DNA of 7,248 nucleotides from an uncultured Alphaproteobacteria bacterium. Lineage in GTDB: Bacteria > Pseudomonadota > Alphaproteobacteria > CAKMZR01. The notes beneath the pieces are model-generated. The model did no database searches and was not told where the DNA came from. It was given only the letters and a program-made list of their open reading frames with translations. Every line of letters starts with the position of its first letter. Position 1 is the first letter of the stretch. Location: assembly GCA_929200455.1 (NCBI GenBank), contig CAKMZR010000080.1, positions 1 to 7,248 on the forward strand, read 5' to 3'. Below, piece by piece: positions 1 to 6,090 of the stretch. A program made the position numbers and the translations under genes.

Positions 1-148
1 CATCATGCCCCACATAACCATGCGTATCCGAACCGCATATCCCCGCATACGCCATCTTCACCAATGACTCATCATCTCCCCACGTCTCCACATCAGGCAC
101 CTCCCTCACATGAACTTCCCTCGGACCCTCATACACAAGTGCTCTCAC
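1..148 (-). CDS. Zinc-dependent MDR-family alcohol dehydrogenase, N-terminal fragment (cut by window edge)
   Basis: Reading the minus strand from a GTG at 148-146 gives 49 open codons to the window edge. The protein begins VRALVYEGPREVHVREVPDV and continues to an AGICGSDTHGY motif. That is the GroES-like N-terminal domain of medium-chain (threonine/sorbitol/alcohol) dehydrogenases, where Cys38 in GICGSD is the catalytic zinc ligand and His43 belongs to the same conserved motif. The second zinc-site motif (GHE) and the Rossmann NAD(P) domain lie outside the window. The GTG start overlaps the TGA of the upstream HisD-like gene (GTGA, 4 bases) and is preceded by a G-rich stretch (GGGGGTAGG) that can serve as ribosome binding site, so it is the last visible gene of the minus-strand operon. 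The family oxidises alcohols or polyols with NAD(P). The substrate is unknown; next to an HpsN-like enzyme a partner polyol dehydrogenase is plausible (inference). Confidence 0.85.
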   Translation of the reverse strand, partial: MRALVYEGPREVHVREVPDVETWGDDESLVKMAYAGICGSDTHGYVGHD

Positions 149-1446
149 TCGCCTACCCCCAACGCAAATTTTTCTCCCGGAAAATACTTCTCCAGACGCA
201 CATCCGCTGTCCGTGCATGAGCCTCCATACCCTCAAGGCGAGAGATCCTCGCACAGGCAGAACCTATACTCCTATTCGCCTCACGCGTCATCTTTTGCCA
301 CGTCACCGTCTTCATATATTTCCCCACATAAAGTCCTCCAGAATACCGTGCCACTCCCTTTGTCGGAAGTACATGATTCGGACCCGATACCTTGTCTCCA
401 TAAGCCACCGTCGTCTCCTCACCCAAAAATAACGAACCGTAATTGCCCAAATGTTCCAACCACCAATCCTCATCCGATGCCTGAACCTGCAAGTGCTCAG
501 GGGCATAGCGATCCGATACCTCCACCGCCTCCTCCCTGCTCTCCACATAAATCACCTCCCCATAATCAGCCCACGCCGCTCGTGCATTGTCTCCGTTCAA
601 CTTAGGCAACGTCTCAATATATTCCTCCACAAGAACCTTCACCTCCTCCCCCAACTTCTCGTCCAACGTCACCAACCACACAGGTGAATTGTATCCATGC
701 TCCGCCTGTCCCACCAAATCCCACGCCACAATATGAGGATCCGAACCCCCGTCCGCTATCACCAGACTCTCCGTCGGACCCGCAAACATATCAATACCCA
801 CGCGACCATACAAAATCCTCTTCGCCTCCGCCACAAATTGATTGCCAGGTCCCACCAATATGTCCGCAGGACGTGCTCCAAAAAGTCCAAACGCCAAAGA
901 CGCTATCCCCTGAACACCCCCAAGCTTCAAAACCCTATCCACTCCACACACATCAAGTGCATACAATATCGATGCAGGCACACTCCCATCCTTCAATGGC
1001 GGCGTCGTCGCCGTAATATCAGAAACCCCCGCGACTTTTGCCGTCATCACCGTCATCACCGCAGACGCCACATGACTGTAACGACCCCCAGGAACATAAC
1101 AACCCGCACTCCCAACAGGAATATGCTTCTGTCCCGCTACCAAACCCTCCACAATCTCCAACTCACACGAACCCATACTCGCAAGCTGTGCCTCCGCAAA
1201 CTTCCTCACATTATCCGCCGCAAAACAAATATCTTCTCGCAAGCGTTCGTCCACCCGAGATTTCGCTCCCTCCCGCTCCTCGTCGCTCACCAAGACCTCA
1301 CCCGTCAAACCGTCAAACTTACGCCCGTACTCACGGGCCTTCTCCTCACCACCCTCCTCTATCTCACGCAACATCAACTCTACCGCTTCACGCACATCAC
1401 CCTCTCCCGTCGCCGAGTGCTTCGCCGCTTTCTTCAAATATCTCAT
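145..1446 (-). CDS. Histidinol dehydrogenase (HisD) family enzyme, sulfopropanediol 3-dehydrogenase (HpsN)-like
   Basis: The 433-residue protein belongs to the HisD family, zinc enzymes that oxidise a primary alcohol to a carboxylate with two NAD+. Residues matching the HisD active site are present: Q247 and H250 in GQAEHG (zinc), E317-H318 in APEHL (acid/base pair), D351 and H410 (zinc). Several stretches match, from memory, HpsN of 2,3-dihydroxypropane-1-sulfonate degradation rather than biosynthetic HisD: MRYLKKA at the N-terminus, DYGEVI, SDRYAPEHL, GSLFLGEETTVA, GDKVSGPNHVLPTKG, MKTVTWQKMTREA and RISRLEGMEAHARTAD. No other his gene is nearby. The frame is open up to a TTG at 1482, but the ATG at 1446 sits behind AGGGAAGAG and starts the protein as HpsN does, so I chose it. 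It follows proC after 74 bases and overlaps the next dehydrogenase by 4 bases. The family is certain. The exact substrate is not: related paralogues may act on other polyols or amino alcohols. Confidence 0.9.
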   Translation of the reverse strand: MRYLKKAAKHSATGEGDVREAVELMLREIEEGGEEKAREYGRKFDGLTGEVLVSDEEREGAKSRVDERLREDICFAADNVRKFAEAQLASMGSCELEIVEGLVAGQKHIPVGSAGCYVPGGRYSHVASAVMTVMTAKVAGVSDITATTPPLKDGSVPASILYALDVCGVDRVLKLGGVQGIASLAFGLFGARPADILVGPGNQFVAEAKRILYGRVGIDMFAGPTESLVIADGGSDPHIVAWDLVGQAEHGYNSPVWLVTLDEKLGEEVKVLVEEYIETLPKLNGDNARAAWADYGEVIYVESREEAVEVSDRYAPEHLQVQASDEDWWLEHLGNYGSLFLGEETTVAYGDKVSGPNHVLPTKGVARYSGGLYVGKYMKTVTWQKMTREANRSIGSACARISRLEGMEAHARTADVRLEKYFPGEKFALGVGE

Positions 1447-1520
1447 CTCTTCCCTTTTATTCCTGATCTTCTCCAAACCCAAAACATACTATACCCAAAA
1501 ACAAAAAAATTCTAGGCTTA
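1447..1520 (-). promoter_or_regulatory. A/T-rich gap between proC and the HisD-like gene; possible internal promoter region
   Basis: This 74-base gap is the only true spacer inside the minus-strand block. Read on the minus strand it holds a T-rich segment, then TATAGT at 1493-1488 (5 of 6 matches to a -10 box), then a purine-rich leader ending at the chosen ATG. No convincing -35 lies 16-18 bases upstream, so an internal promoter for the HisD-like/MDR pair is only a possibility. Confidence 0.25.
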
Positions 1521-1530
1521 TTATGAACCT
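1503..1530 (-). terminator. Weak candidate Rho-independent terminator at the end of proC
   Basis: On the minus strand AGGTT-CATAAT-AAGCCT (1530-1514) can fold into a short stem of five pairs with one bulged G, spanning the proC stop codon. After a short AGAA it is followed by a run of seven T (1509-1503). The stem is weak, so it could be an attenuator or chance. It would partly separate the proC side of the operon from the HisD-like/MDR pair. Confidence 0.25.
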
Positions 1531-2342
1531 ATCTCTTCCGCTCGATCACGGGCCGCCGTCACCGCTTGTTCCAAAACCTCCCGCAACCCCACACCCTCTC
1601 CATCCAAATAACGAAAAGCCGCCTCCGTCGTCCCCCCCTTGCTTATCACACCCTCCTTCAAAGACCTCACGCCCACGCCTTGTGCACGAGAAACCTTCAC
1701 CATCTCTGCTGCTCCCTCCACAACCCTCAAGGCCAACTCCTCCGACAACTCAGAATCCAAACCCAAAGACTCCCCAAGCAATCCCATCAACTCTATGTAA
1801 TAAAAAACATAAGCAGGACCACTCCCAGATAGTGCCGTCACCACATTCATAAGCCCCTCATCCTCTATCCACTCGTTCCTTCCACAACCCCCATACCACC
1901 CATCTATCTTCTCACGATCACCCGCACTCAATTCCTCGTTTCCCATAGACACCATCATTCCCTTACCCACAAGAACAGGCGTGTTCGGCATCATACGTAC
2001 CCACTTGCGGTCTCCTCCCAAAAAACTTGCCAATCTCTCAAGACCCACGCCCGCCATCACAGACACATGAATCACATCCTCCCCCAAAAAATTATACCCA
2101 CACACCACATCTTCGCTCACCTGCGGCCTCACACAATAAACCACCATTTCCACATCCCCCGTCCGTCCAGACGCTCTCAATGTCTCCACATCCTCATACA
2201 CACATGCTCCCAAACCCAACGCAATCCCACGGCGACCCTCGTTCACCTCCACCACGTCCACCGCCCAACCCTCTTCACGCCAACAGGACAAAAAAGCAAA
2301 ACCCATATGTCCACAACCCACAAGAAGTATACGACCCGCCAT
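1521..2342 (-). CDS. proC: Pyrroline-5-carboxylate reductase (ProC)
   Basis: The 273-residue cytosolic enzyme reduces delta1-pyrroline-5-carboxylate to L-proline with NAD(P)H, the last step of proline synthesis; family members also reduce related cyclic imines. The N-terminal Rossmann fold carries GCGHMG at 9-14. VRPQ at 71-74 corresponds to the family's VKPQ segment, MPNTPVLVGKG (118-128) is the conserved central motif, and the C-terminal dimerisation domain carries TALSGSGPAY (169-178) and SKGGTTEAA (234-242), the ProC signature. Length is normal for the family. The ATG at 2342 shares one base with the tag stop (TGATG). A GTG one codon upstream (2345) is also possible, and GGGAGGGAG lies just upstream of both. 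Its place inside a run of overlapping catabolic-type genes is unusual for a housekeeping gene. It may be translationally coupled to tag, or may reduce a pathway-specific cyclic imine (speculative). Confidence 0.94.
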   Translation of the reverse strand: MAGRILLVGCGHMGFAFLSCWREEGWAVDVVEVNEGRRGIALGLGACVYEDVETLRASGRTGDVEMVVYCVRPQVSEDVVCGYNFLGEDVIHVSVMAGVGLERLASFLGGDRKWVRMMPNTPVLVGKGMMVSMGNEELSAGDREKIDGWYGGCGRNEWIEDEGLMNVVTALSGSGPAYVFYYIELMGLLGESLGLDSELSEELALRVVEGAAEMVKVSRAQGVGVRSLKEGVISKGGTTEAAFRYLDGEGVGLREVLEQAVTAARDRAEEIGS

Positions 2343-2950
2343 CACATTCTCCCTCCCAAAATATTATGACCACCACCGTCTCGCTCATAACACCAACAGT
2401 CCACAATATGATCATACACCATACCCACCGCCTGCATATAAGCATACACAATCGTCGTACCCACAAAACTCATACCCCTACGCTTCAAATCTTTCGACAT
2501 ATTATCACTCTCCTTCGTCGAAGTCGGCACTTCCTCAGAACTCTTCCACGCGTTCACTATCGTCTTTCCCCCCACAAATCCCCACAAATAACTATCAAAA
2601 CTCCCATACTCTTCGCAAATAGAAAGACAAACCTTCGCGTTCTTCCTTGCCGCATACACCTTCAAGCGATTCCTCACAATCCCCTCGTCTTGCAAAGCCG
2701 TCTCAAGTTCCGTGTCCGTCATGTTCGCCACACGCTCAATCTCAAAACCATGAAAAACCCTTCGGTAACCCTCCCTCTTCTTCAAAATAATCTCCCAACT
2801 CAAACCCGCTTGTGCTCCGTCCAAAATCAATTTCTCAAACAACGCCCGATCATCATGCTCCGGCATACCCCACTCCTCATCATGATAACACGCATAAAAC
2901 TCCTTCCCCTTCCCGCCTCCAAAACAACGCTTCAATTCCTCACTCTTCAT
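2342..2950 (-). CDS. tag: DNA-3-methyladenine glycosylase I (Tag)
   Basis: The 202-residue base-excision repair enzyme removes 3-methyladenine from alkylated DNA. It matches the Tag family along its length: YHDEEWGMPEHD near the N-terminus (22-33), LDGAQAGLSWEIILKKREGY (43-62), a central GIVRNRLK segment, PTSTKESDNMSK, and KRRGMSFVGTTIVYAYMQAVG near the C-terminus. The four zinc ligands known from E. coli Tag are all placed correctly: C9, H23, H181 and C185. The position of E. coli Glu38, in the base-recognition pocket, is Asp44 here. The frame is open further upstream to 3055, but that extension lies inside the amidohydrolase gene and lacks similarity. The ATG at 2950 has GGGGGA eight bases upstream, overlaps the previous stop by 11 bases, and places the first zinc Cys at a normal distance. 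Proline biosynthesis gene proC follows with a 1-base overlap. Confidence 0.94.
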   Translation of the reverse strand: MKSEELKRCFGGGKGKEFYACYHDEEWGMPEHDDRALFEKLILDGAQAGLSWEIILKKREGYRRVFHGFEIERVANMTDTELETALQDEGIVRNRLKVYAARKNAKVCLSICEEYGSFDSYLWGFVGGKTIVNAWKSSEEVPTSTKESDNMSKDLKRRGMSFVGTTIVYAYMQAVGMVYDHIVDCWCYERDGGGHNILGGRM

Positions 2951-3854
2951 CAAAAAAATCCCCCAATCCATAAACCCTCTTCGCATTCTCCACAAAAAAA
3001 CGATCCTCACCATCCACTCCCACGTAACCTCGCAAGTCCTCCACAATCTCCCCATAACCCCTCATCAACTTATCCACAGGGTAATTGCTCCCAAACATAA
3101 CCCTCTCCATCCCAAAAAATTCCAAAAGCCCGTCCATCACATACCCCACTCCCCCACGCTCCCAACTCTTATCATACATACCATAGCCCGACATCTTCAC
3201 ACTCACATGATCCAACTCACCCAATAACTTCATGCCCTCCCGCCATCTCTTCCTTCCCTCATCCCCCAAATCATAAGGAGAACCCGCATGATCAATCACC
3301 ACAGGCACGCCCTCATAACGCGACAAAAACTCCGCCGCTTCCCTCATCTGCTCCGGGTATAACTGCAAGTCAAAAATTAAACCCTCCTCTGCCAAAAGCA
3401 CAAACTGATCACGCCACCTCTCATCCCTCAAATAGTCACATGCCGCAAAACTTATATCCTCACGACCCTCAATCCTACTCAAAATCTGCCTCACACCACA
3501 AAAACGATCAAACGCCTTGTGCCTCTTCAACATCCCCTCCGCATCCTCGCGCGACAAATCTACAAAACCCACAATCACAAGCGGAAAATCAAAACCGTCT
3601 GCCAAGCCTTGCACAAACTCCGTCTCCCTCACAGGGTCCTTTATACCCCCGTCACTCTGAACATGCACAGAACCCAAAATACCCCCGTACTCCCCCACAT
3701 ACTCCTCCAGCAAATAATCCCTCTGAATCAGACTCGGGTCTCCAAAGGGCTTCACCTCTCCCTTCCTACGCAACCACACATAACCCACGTCAGGTTCCAA
3801 CGTCTCCGGATTCCAAAGATGATGGTGCGAGTCTATCACCGATCTCAAAACCAT
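2940..3854 (-). CDS. COG3618-type TIM-barrel amidohydrolase / lactonase family protein
   Basis: The 304-residue protein belongs to the Amidohydrolase_2 family, whose characterised members hydrolyse sugar lactones (L-fuconolactone, L-rhamnonolactone) and muconolactones, or decarboxylate aromatic acids. Visible motifs are DSHHHLWNP (8-16, first strand metal motif), VH at 63-64, CGVRQIL (119-125), FDLQ (161-164), VIDHAGSP (186-193), VKMSG (219-223) and FGSNYPVDKL (254-263), followed by a C-terminal NAKRVYGL. The usual catalytic Asp of the last motif (FGSD) is Asn here, a variation I recall in one COG3618 subfamily; it may change metal binding. There is no signal peptide, so the protein is cytoplasmic. 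The ATG at 3854 shares one base with the stop of the upstream SnoaL gene (TGATG); a TTG one codon earlier is less likely. In this setting it would open a lactone or cyclic amide in the pathway (inference). Confidence 0.88.
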   Translation of the reverse strand: MVLRSVIDSHHHLWNPETLEPDVGYVWLRRKGEVKPFGDPSLIQRDYLLEEYVGEYGGILGSVHVQSDGGIKDPVRETEFVQGLADGFDFPLVIVGFVDLSREDAEGMLKRHKAFDRFCGVRQILSRIEGREDISFAACDYLRDERWRDQFVLLAEEGLIFDLQLYPEQMREAAEFLSRYEGVPVVIDHAGSPYDLGDEGRKRWREGMKLLGELDHVSVKMSGYGMYDKSWERGGVGYVMDGLLEFFGMERVMFGSNYPVDKLMRGYGEIVEDLRGYVGVDGEDRFFVENAKRVYGLGDFFDEE

Positions 3855-4921
3855 CAACCCCGTCTTCCCACATCAAAAACTTCTCCCATCCGCTCCATCA
3901 CATCCACTCCCATCTGCAACAACAAGTCCAAAACATCAAGGGGTACCCAATTCTCCCTTATCTTACCTTCATGGTGCAAATAAAAATCCATCACGCGCAT
4001 CGTCACCTCACGACCACTCGGCGGCAAACCCATAAAACCACCTCCCTTGTGCTCCGCCAAAACACTCGGCCACCCCCCCGTCACAGAATAATGTCCGTCT
4101 CCAAAACTAACATAATGCCCACCTCCGTACTTCTCCTTCTTCTCCGCTACACTATCCCACTGCTTCCCTCCCAAACGATTCGGAAATGCTTTGCGAAACG
4201 GCAACTGATGTCCTCGCACAAATCCCTCAAGACCTCGCGTCGTACCAATACCACTCGGACCATACCACATCATATGTTCATGCCAGTACGCCTTCTGGGC
4301 AGAATCCAAAAAACTCTCCACCGTCATCGACTTCTCATCGTCATGAGATGCCAGGGCCTCGTGCATCCCCAACGTCTGCCTCAGACTCTCTCGACCCTCC
4401 TCCTCATCCGTCTCATACAACACCAAACCGTCCCCCGTTATCGGACCATACCACACACCCTCACTCCCCAGACTCAACGCCAGTGGACAAAATCCACTCT
4501 GACGCATCACGTCCAGAATATCCCATAGACACGAACTCTGAACGATACGACCCTCTGAATCCAATGCGTAAACCTCACCATAGCGAATACTCGTCGTCTT
4601 ACCCGTCGGCGGAATCGTAAGCCAAGAATGACAAAAAGTTCCACTGTAACAACCCACACACGCCACATAATCACGACCCCCCGTAGTCCCCCCCAACACA
4701 ATCATATCACGACGCTCCAAATCCGGAAAACTCCTCCAAAGACCCGCGTACACCCCCGATAGAACCTCAGGCAATCCCCTCTTCTCATTCAACGGATGAG
4801 AACCCCTCCAATGCACATCTTCCCGGTAAAGACTAGACAGCAATTTCTCGTCCTTCTTACTCATCAATTCATACAGCAAGCCGTAAAGACGCCTCTTATT
4901 CTCAAGGGGAGAACTCATCAT
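3854..4921 (-). CDS. Tandem double-domain SnoaL-like (NTF2-fold) protein, ester cyclase type
   Basis: This is the first gene of the minus-strand block and encodes 355 residues made of two SnoaL-like domains. Domain 1 (about 9-143) shows W38-R-G, SFPD (64-67), PPTGK (104-108), an EGRIV turn, D134 and QSG (141-143), the usual SnoaL/ester cyclase pattern. A linker rich in acidic residues (about 170-200) follows. Domain 2 (about 201-345) shows HQLPFRKAF (238-246), FMGLPPSGR (296-304), MRVMDFY (308-314), NWVPLD (324-329) and LLLQMGVDV (333-341). Domain 2 shares this motif series with the single-domain protein encoded at 6087-6599. SnoaL folds include cyclases, isomerases, hydrolases and proteins without known activity, so no reaction can be assigned. 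Two adjacent ATGs (4921 and 4918) sit behind TAAGGA; the second has the better spacing. The stop overlaps the amidohydrolase start by one base. Confidence 0.85.
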   Translation of the reverse strand: MMSSPLENKRRLYGLLYELMSKKDEKLLSSLYREDVHWRGSHPLNEKRGLPEVLSGVYAGLWRSFPDLERRDMIVLGGTTGGRDYVACVGCYSGTFCHSWLTIPPTGKTTSIRYGEVYALDSEGRIVQSSCLWDILDVMRQSGFCPLALSLGSEGVWYGPITGDGLVLYETDEEEGRESLRQTLGMHEALASHDDEKSMTVESFLDSAQKAYWHEHMMWYGPSGIGTTRGLEGFVRGHQLPFRKAFPNRLGGKQWDSVAEKKEKYGGGHYVSFGDGHYSVTGGWPSVLAEHKGGGFMGLPPSGREVTMRVMDFYLHHEGKIRENWVPLDVLDLLLQMGVDVMERMGEVFDVGRRG

Positions 4922-4965
4922 TTTTCCTTAAATTTTCACAAAACAATACCCTTTTCCCTCCACCC

Positions 4966-4994
4966 ATCTTGCATTGGACTTCCGTCTATGTCAA
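4966..4994 (-). promoter_or_regulatory. Candidate sigma70-type promoter for the minus-strand operon
   Basis: The minus strand reads TTGACA, a 17-base spacer, then CAAGAT (3 of 6 matches to TATAAT). The -35 box is perfect and the spacing ideal, but the -10 is weak. The distance of about 45 bases from the -10 to the SnoaL start codon is reasonable. This is a pattern match only. Confidence 0.35.
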
Positions 4995-5024
4995 TATTCC
5001 CTTCAGTTTTTTACACCCCTCAAC

Positions 5025-5030
5025 AAGGAG
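5025..5030 (+). promoter_or_regulatory. Ribosome binding site AAGGAG that fixes the ABC ATPase start
   Basis: AAGGAG lies seven bases before the GTG at 5038. It is the strongest Shine-Dalgarno sequence at the head of the right block and decides in favour of the GTG over the upstream in-frame ATG at 4969. Confidence 0.8.
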
Positions 5031-5037
5031 CAATCTT

Positions 5038-6090
5038 GTGGTATCCGTATCCCTCAAAAATGTCAGCAAAAAATGGGGAAGCGTCGTCGGCGTCAAAGAA
5101 ACCAATCTCGAAATCCAAAGTCAAGAATTTATCGTCTTCCTCGGACCCTCAGGTTGCGGAAAAACTACCACCATGCGTATGATCGCAGGACTCGAACAAC
5201 TCTCAAGTGGCGAAATCCTCATCGATGGACGCAACGTCAGCCACCTCGAACCCAAAGACCGCGATATCGCTATGGTCTTCCAAAGCTACGGACTCTACCC
5301 AAACCTTAGCGTCTACGAAAATATTCGCTTCCCCCTCAAAGTCAGAAAAATCGACAAATCTTCTCACGATGCCCGAGTGAGAAAAGCCGCAGACAGAGTC
5401 GAACTTGGACCCTTACTCGATAGAAGACCCAAAGAACTCTCAGGAGGACAACGACAACGTGTCGCCCTTGCTCGTGCCATCGTGCGTGAACCCCACGTCT
5501 TCCTCATGGATGAACCCCTCTCCAACCTCGACGCAAAACTTCGAATCTCCACGCGCGCACAACTCAAAAATCTCCAGAGAGAACTCAAAGCCACCACCAT
5601 CTACGTCACCCATGACCAAATCGAAGCCATGACACTTGCAGACAGAGTCGTCGTCATGAGCAAAGGCGAAATCCAACAAGTCGGAACTCCAGAAGACATC
5701 TACGACAAACCCGCAAATACCTTCGTCGCAGGATTCATCGGAACCCCTTCCATGAACCTCATTCGTGGGAACCTCCACAACTCCTCCCTCTCCTCGGACT
5801 CCTTCTCCATACGCAATGTACACTCAGACCTCTCAGGAGACATTACCTTCGGAATCCGTGCAGAAGATAGCTTCCTCGCATCAGAAGAAGACGCTCAACT
5901 TTCCGCAAAAGTCTTCAGCTTCGAACTCCTCGGTGAAGCCACCATGATCACCCTCGATATAGGAAACTCTCAGTACCTCGCCGTAAGATGCAACAAAAAC
6001 TTCCGCGTCAATGCAGGCGAAATCGTCCATGTCGCTTTCAAAAAAGATGCATCCCACTTCTTCGATACACTCTCAGGAGACCGGCTATGA
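5038..6090 (+). CDS. ABC transporter ATP-binding protein, UgpC/MalK (carbohydrate-type) family
   Basis: The 350-residue ATPase powers an importer of the sugar/glycerol-3-phosphate class. Walker A is GPSGCGKTT (36-44), the Q-loop glutamine is Q82, the signature is LSGGQRQR (134-141), Walker B is FLMDEP (155-160), the D-loop SNLD is at 162-165 and the switch histidine is H192. A C-terminal TOBE/OB region (about 240-346) is present, as in MalK and UgpC, but its sequence is divergent. The frame is open back to an ATG at 4969, but those 23 extra codons are unrelated to the family and lie in the promoter region. The GTG at 5038 follows AAGGAG at a 7-base spacing and gives a normal N-terminus (VSVSLKNVSKKWG, with W13 as the likely A-loop aromatic). 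No permease or binding protein is in the window; they may lie downstream. The stop overlaps the next gene by ATGA. The substrate cannot be read from the sequence. Confidence 0.95.
   Translation: MVSVSLKNVSKKWGSVVGVKETNLEIQSQEFIVFLGPSGCGKTTTMRMIAGLEQLSSGEILIDGRNVSHLEPKDRDIAMVFQSYGLYPNLSVYENIRFPLKVRKIDKSSHDARVRKAADRVELGPLLDRRPKELSGGQRQRVALARAIVREPHVFLMDEPLSNLDAKLRISTRAQLKNLQRELKATTIYVTHDQIEAMTLADRVVVMSKGEIQQVGTPEDIYDKPANTFVAGFIGTPSMNLIRGNLHNSSLSSDSFSIRNVHSDLSGDITFGIRAEDSFLASEEDAQLSAKVFSFELLGEATMITLDIGNSQYLAVRCNKNFRVNAGEIVHVAFKKDASHFFDTLSGDRL

Larger units (their letters stand above)
4922..5037. promoter_or_regulatory. Divergent intergenic control region between the two operons
   Basis: These 116 bases separate the two divergently transcribed blocks and must hold at least the promoter of the minus-strand genes. 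On the minus strand a perfect TTGACA lies at 4994-4989, with CAAGAT 17 bases further on (4971-4966), a weak -10. The plus strand has TTGCAT (4969-4974) and CAATAT (4992-4997), also 17 apart but only half-matched. TTGGAC at 4974-4979 and GTCAA at 4990-4994 form a loose inverted repeat that could be an operator. The segment is C-rich on the + strand (36 C to 9 G counted over 4921-5037). Confidence 0.5.

Noticed and set aside
1447..1482. TTG-initiated 12-residue extension of the HisD-like protein
   Set aside because: The downstream ATG has a purine-rich ribosome binding site and gives an HpsN-like N-terminus.
64..1515. Several long plus-strand open frames rich in Pro, His, Ser and Arg opposite the HisD-like gene
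   Set aside because: They are antisense shadows produced by the C-rich + strand; they have low-complexity composition, no domain motifs, and lie over a clearly conserved minus-strand gene.
2951..3055. N-terminal extension of Tag upstream of 2950
   Set aside because: It lies within the amidohydrolase coding sequence, has no similarity to Tag, and would put the zinc Cys far from the N-terminus.
2027..3100. A 357-codon plus-strand frame opposite proC, tag and the amidohydrolase
   Set aside because: It is long only because C/A-rich sequence has few stops; it spans three convincing minus-strand genes and shows no recognisable family features.
3440..4528. A 362-codon plus-strand frame opposite the amidohydrolase and double SnoaL gene
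   Set aside because: Same explanation: Pro/Ser/His/Thr-rich translation without motifs, over well-supported genes.
4969..5037. N-terminal extension of the ABC ATPase from the ATG at 4969
   Set aside because: The 23 residues do not resemble the family N-terminus, the ATG lacks a ribosome binding site, and AAGGAG is correctly spaced for the GTG at 5038.
5438..6083. Repeated 10-base word TCTCAGGAGA (about 5831 and 6071) and a similar CTCAGGAGG near 5438
   Set aside because: All copies encode LSG-type peptides in frame with the same preferred codons; one also provides a ribosome binding site, so no repeat element is needed.
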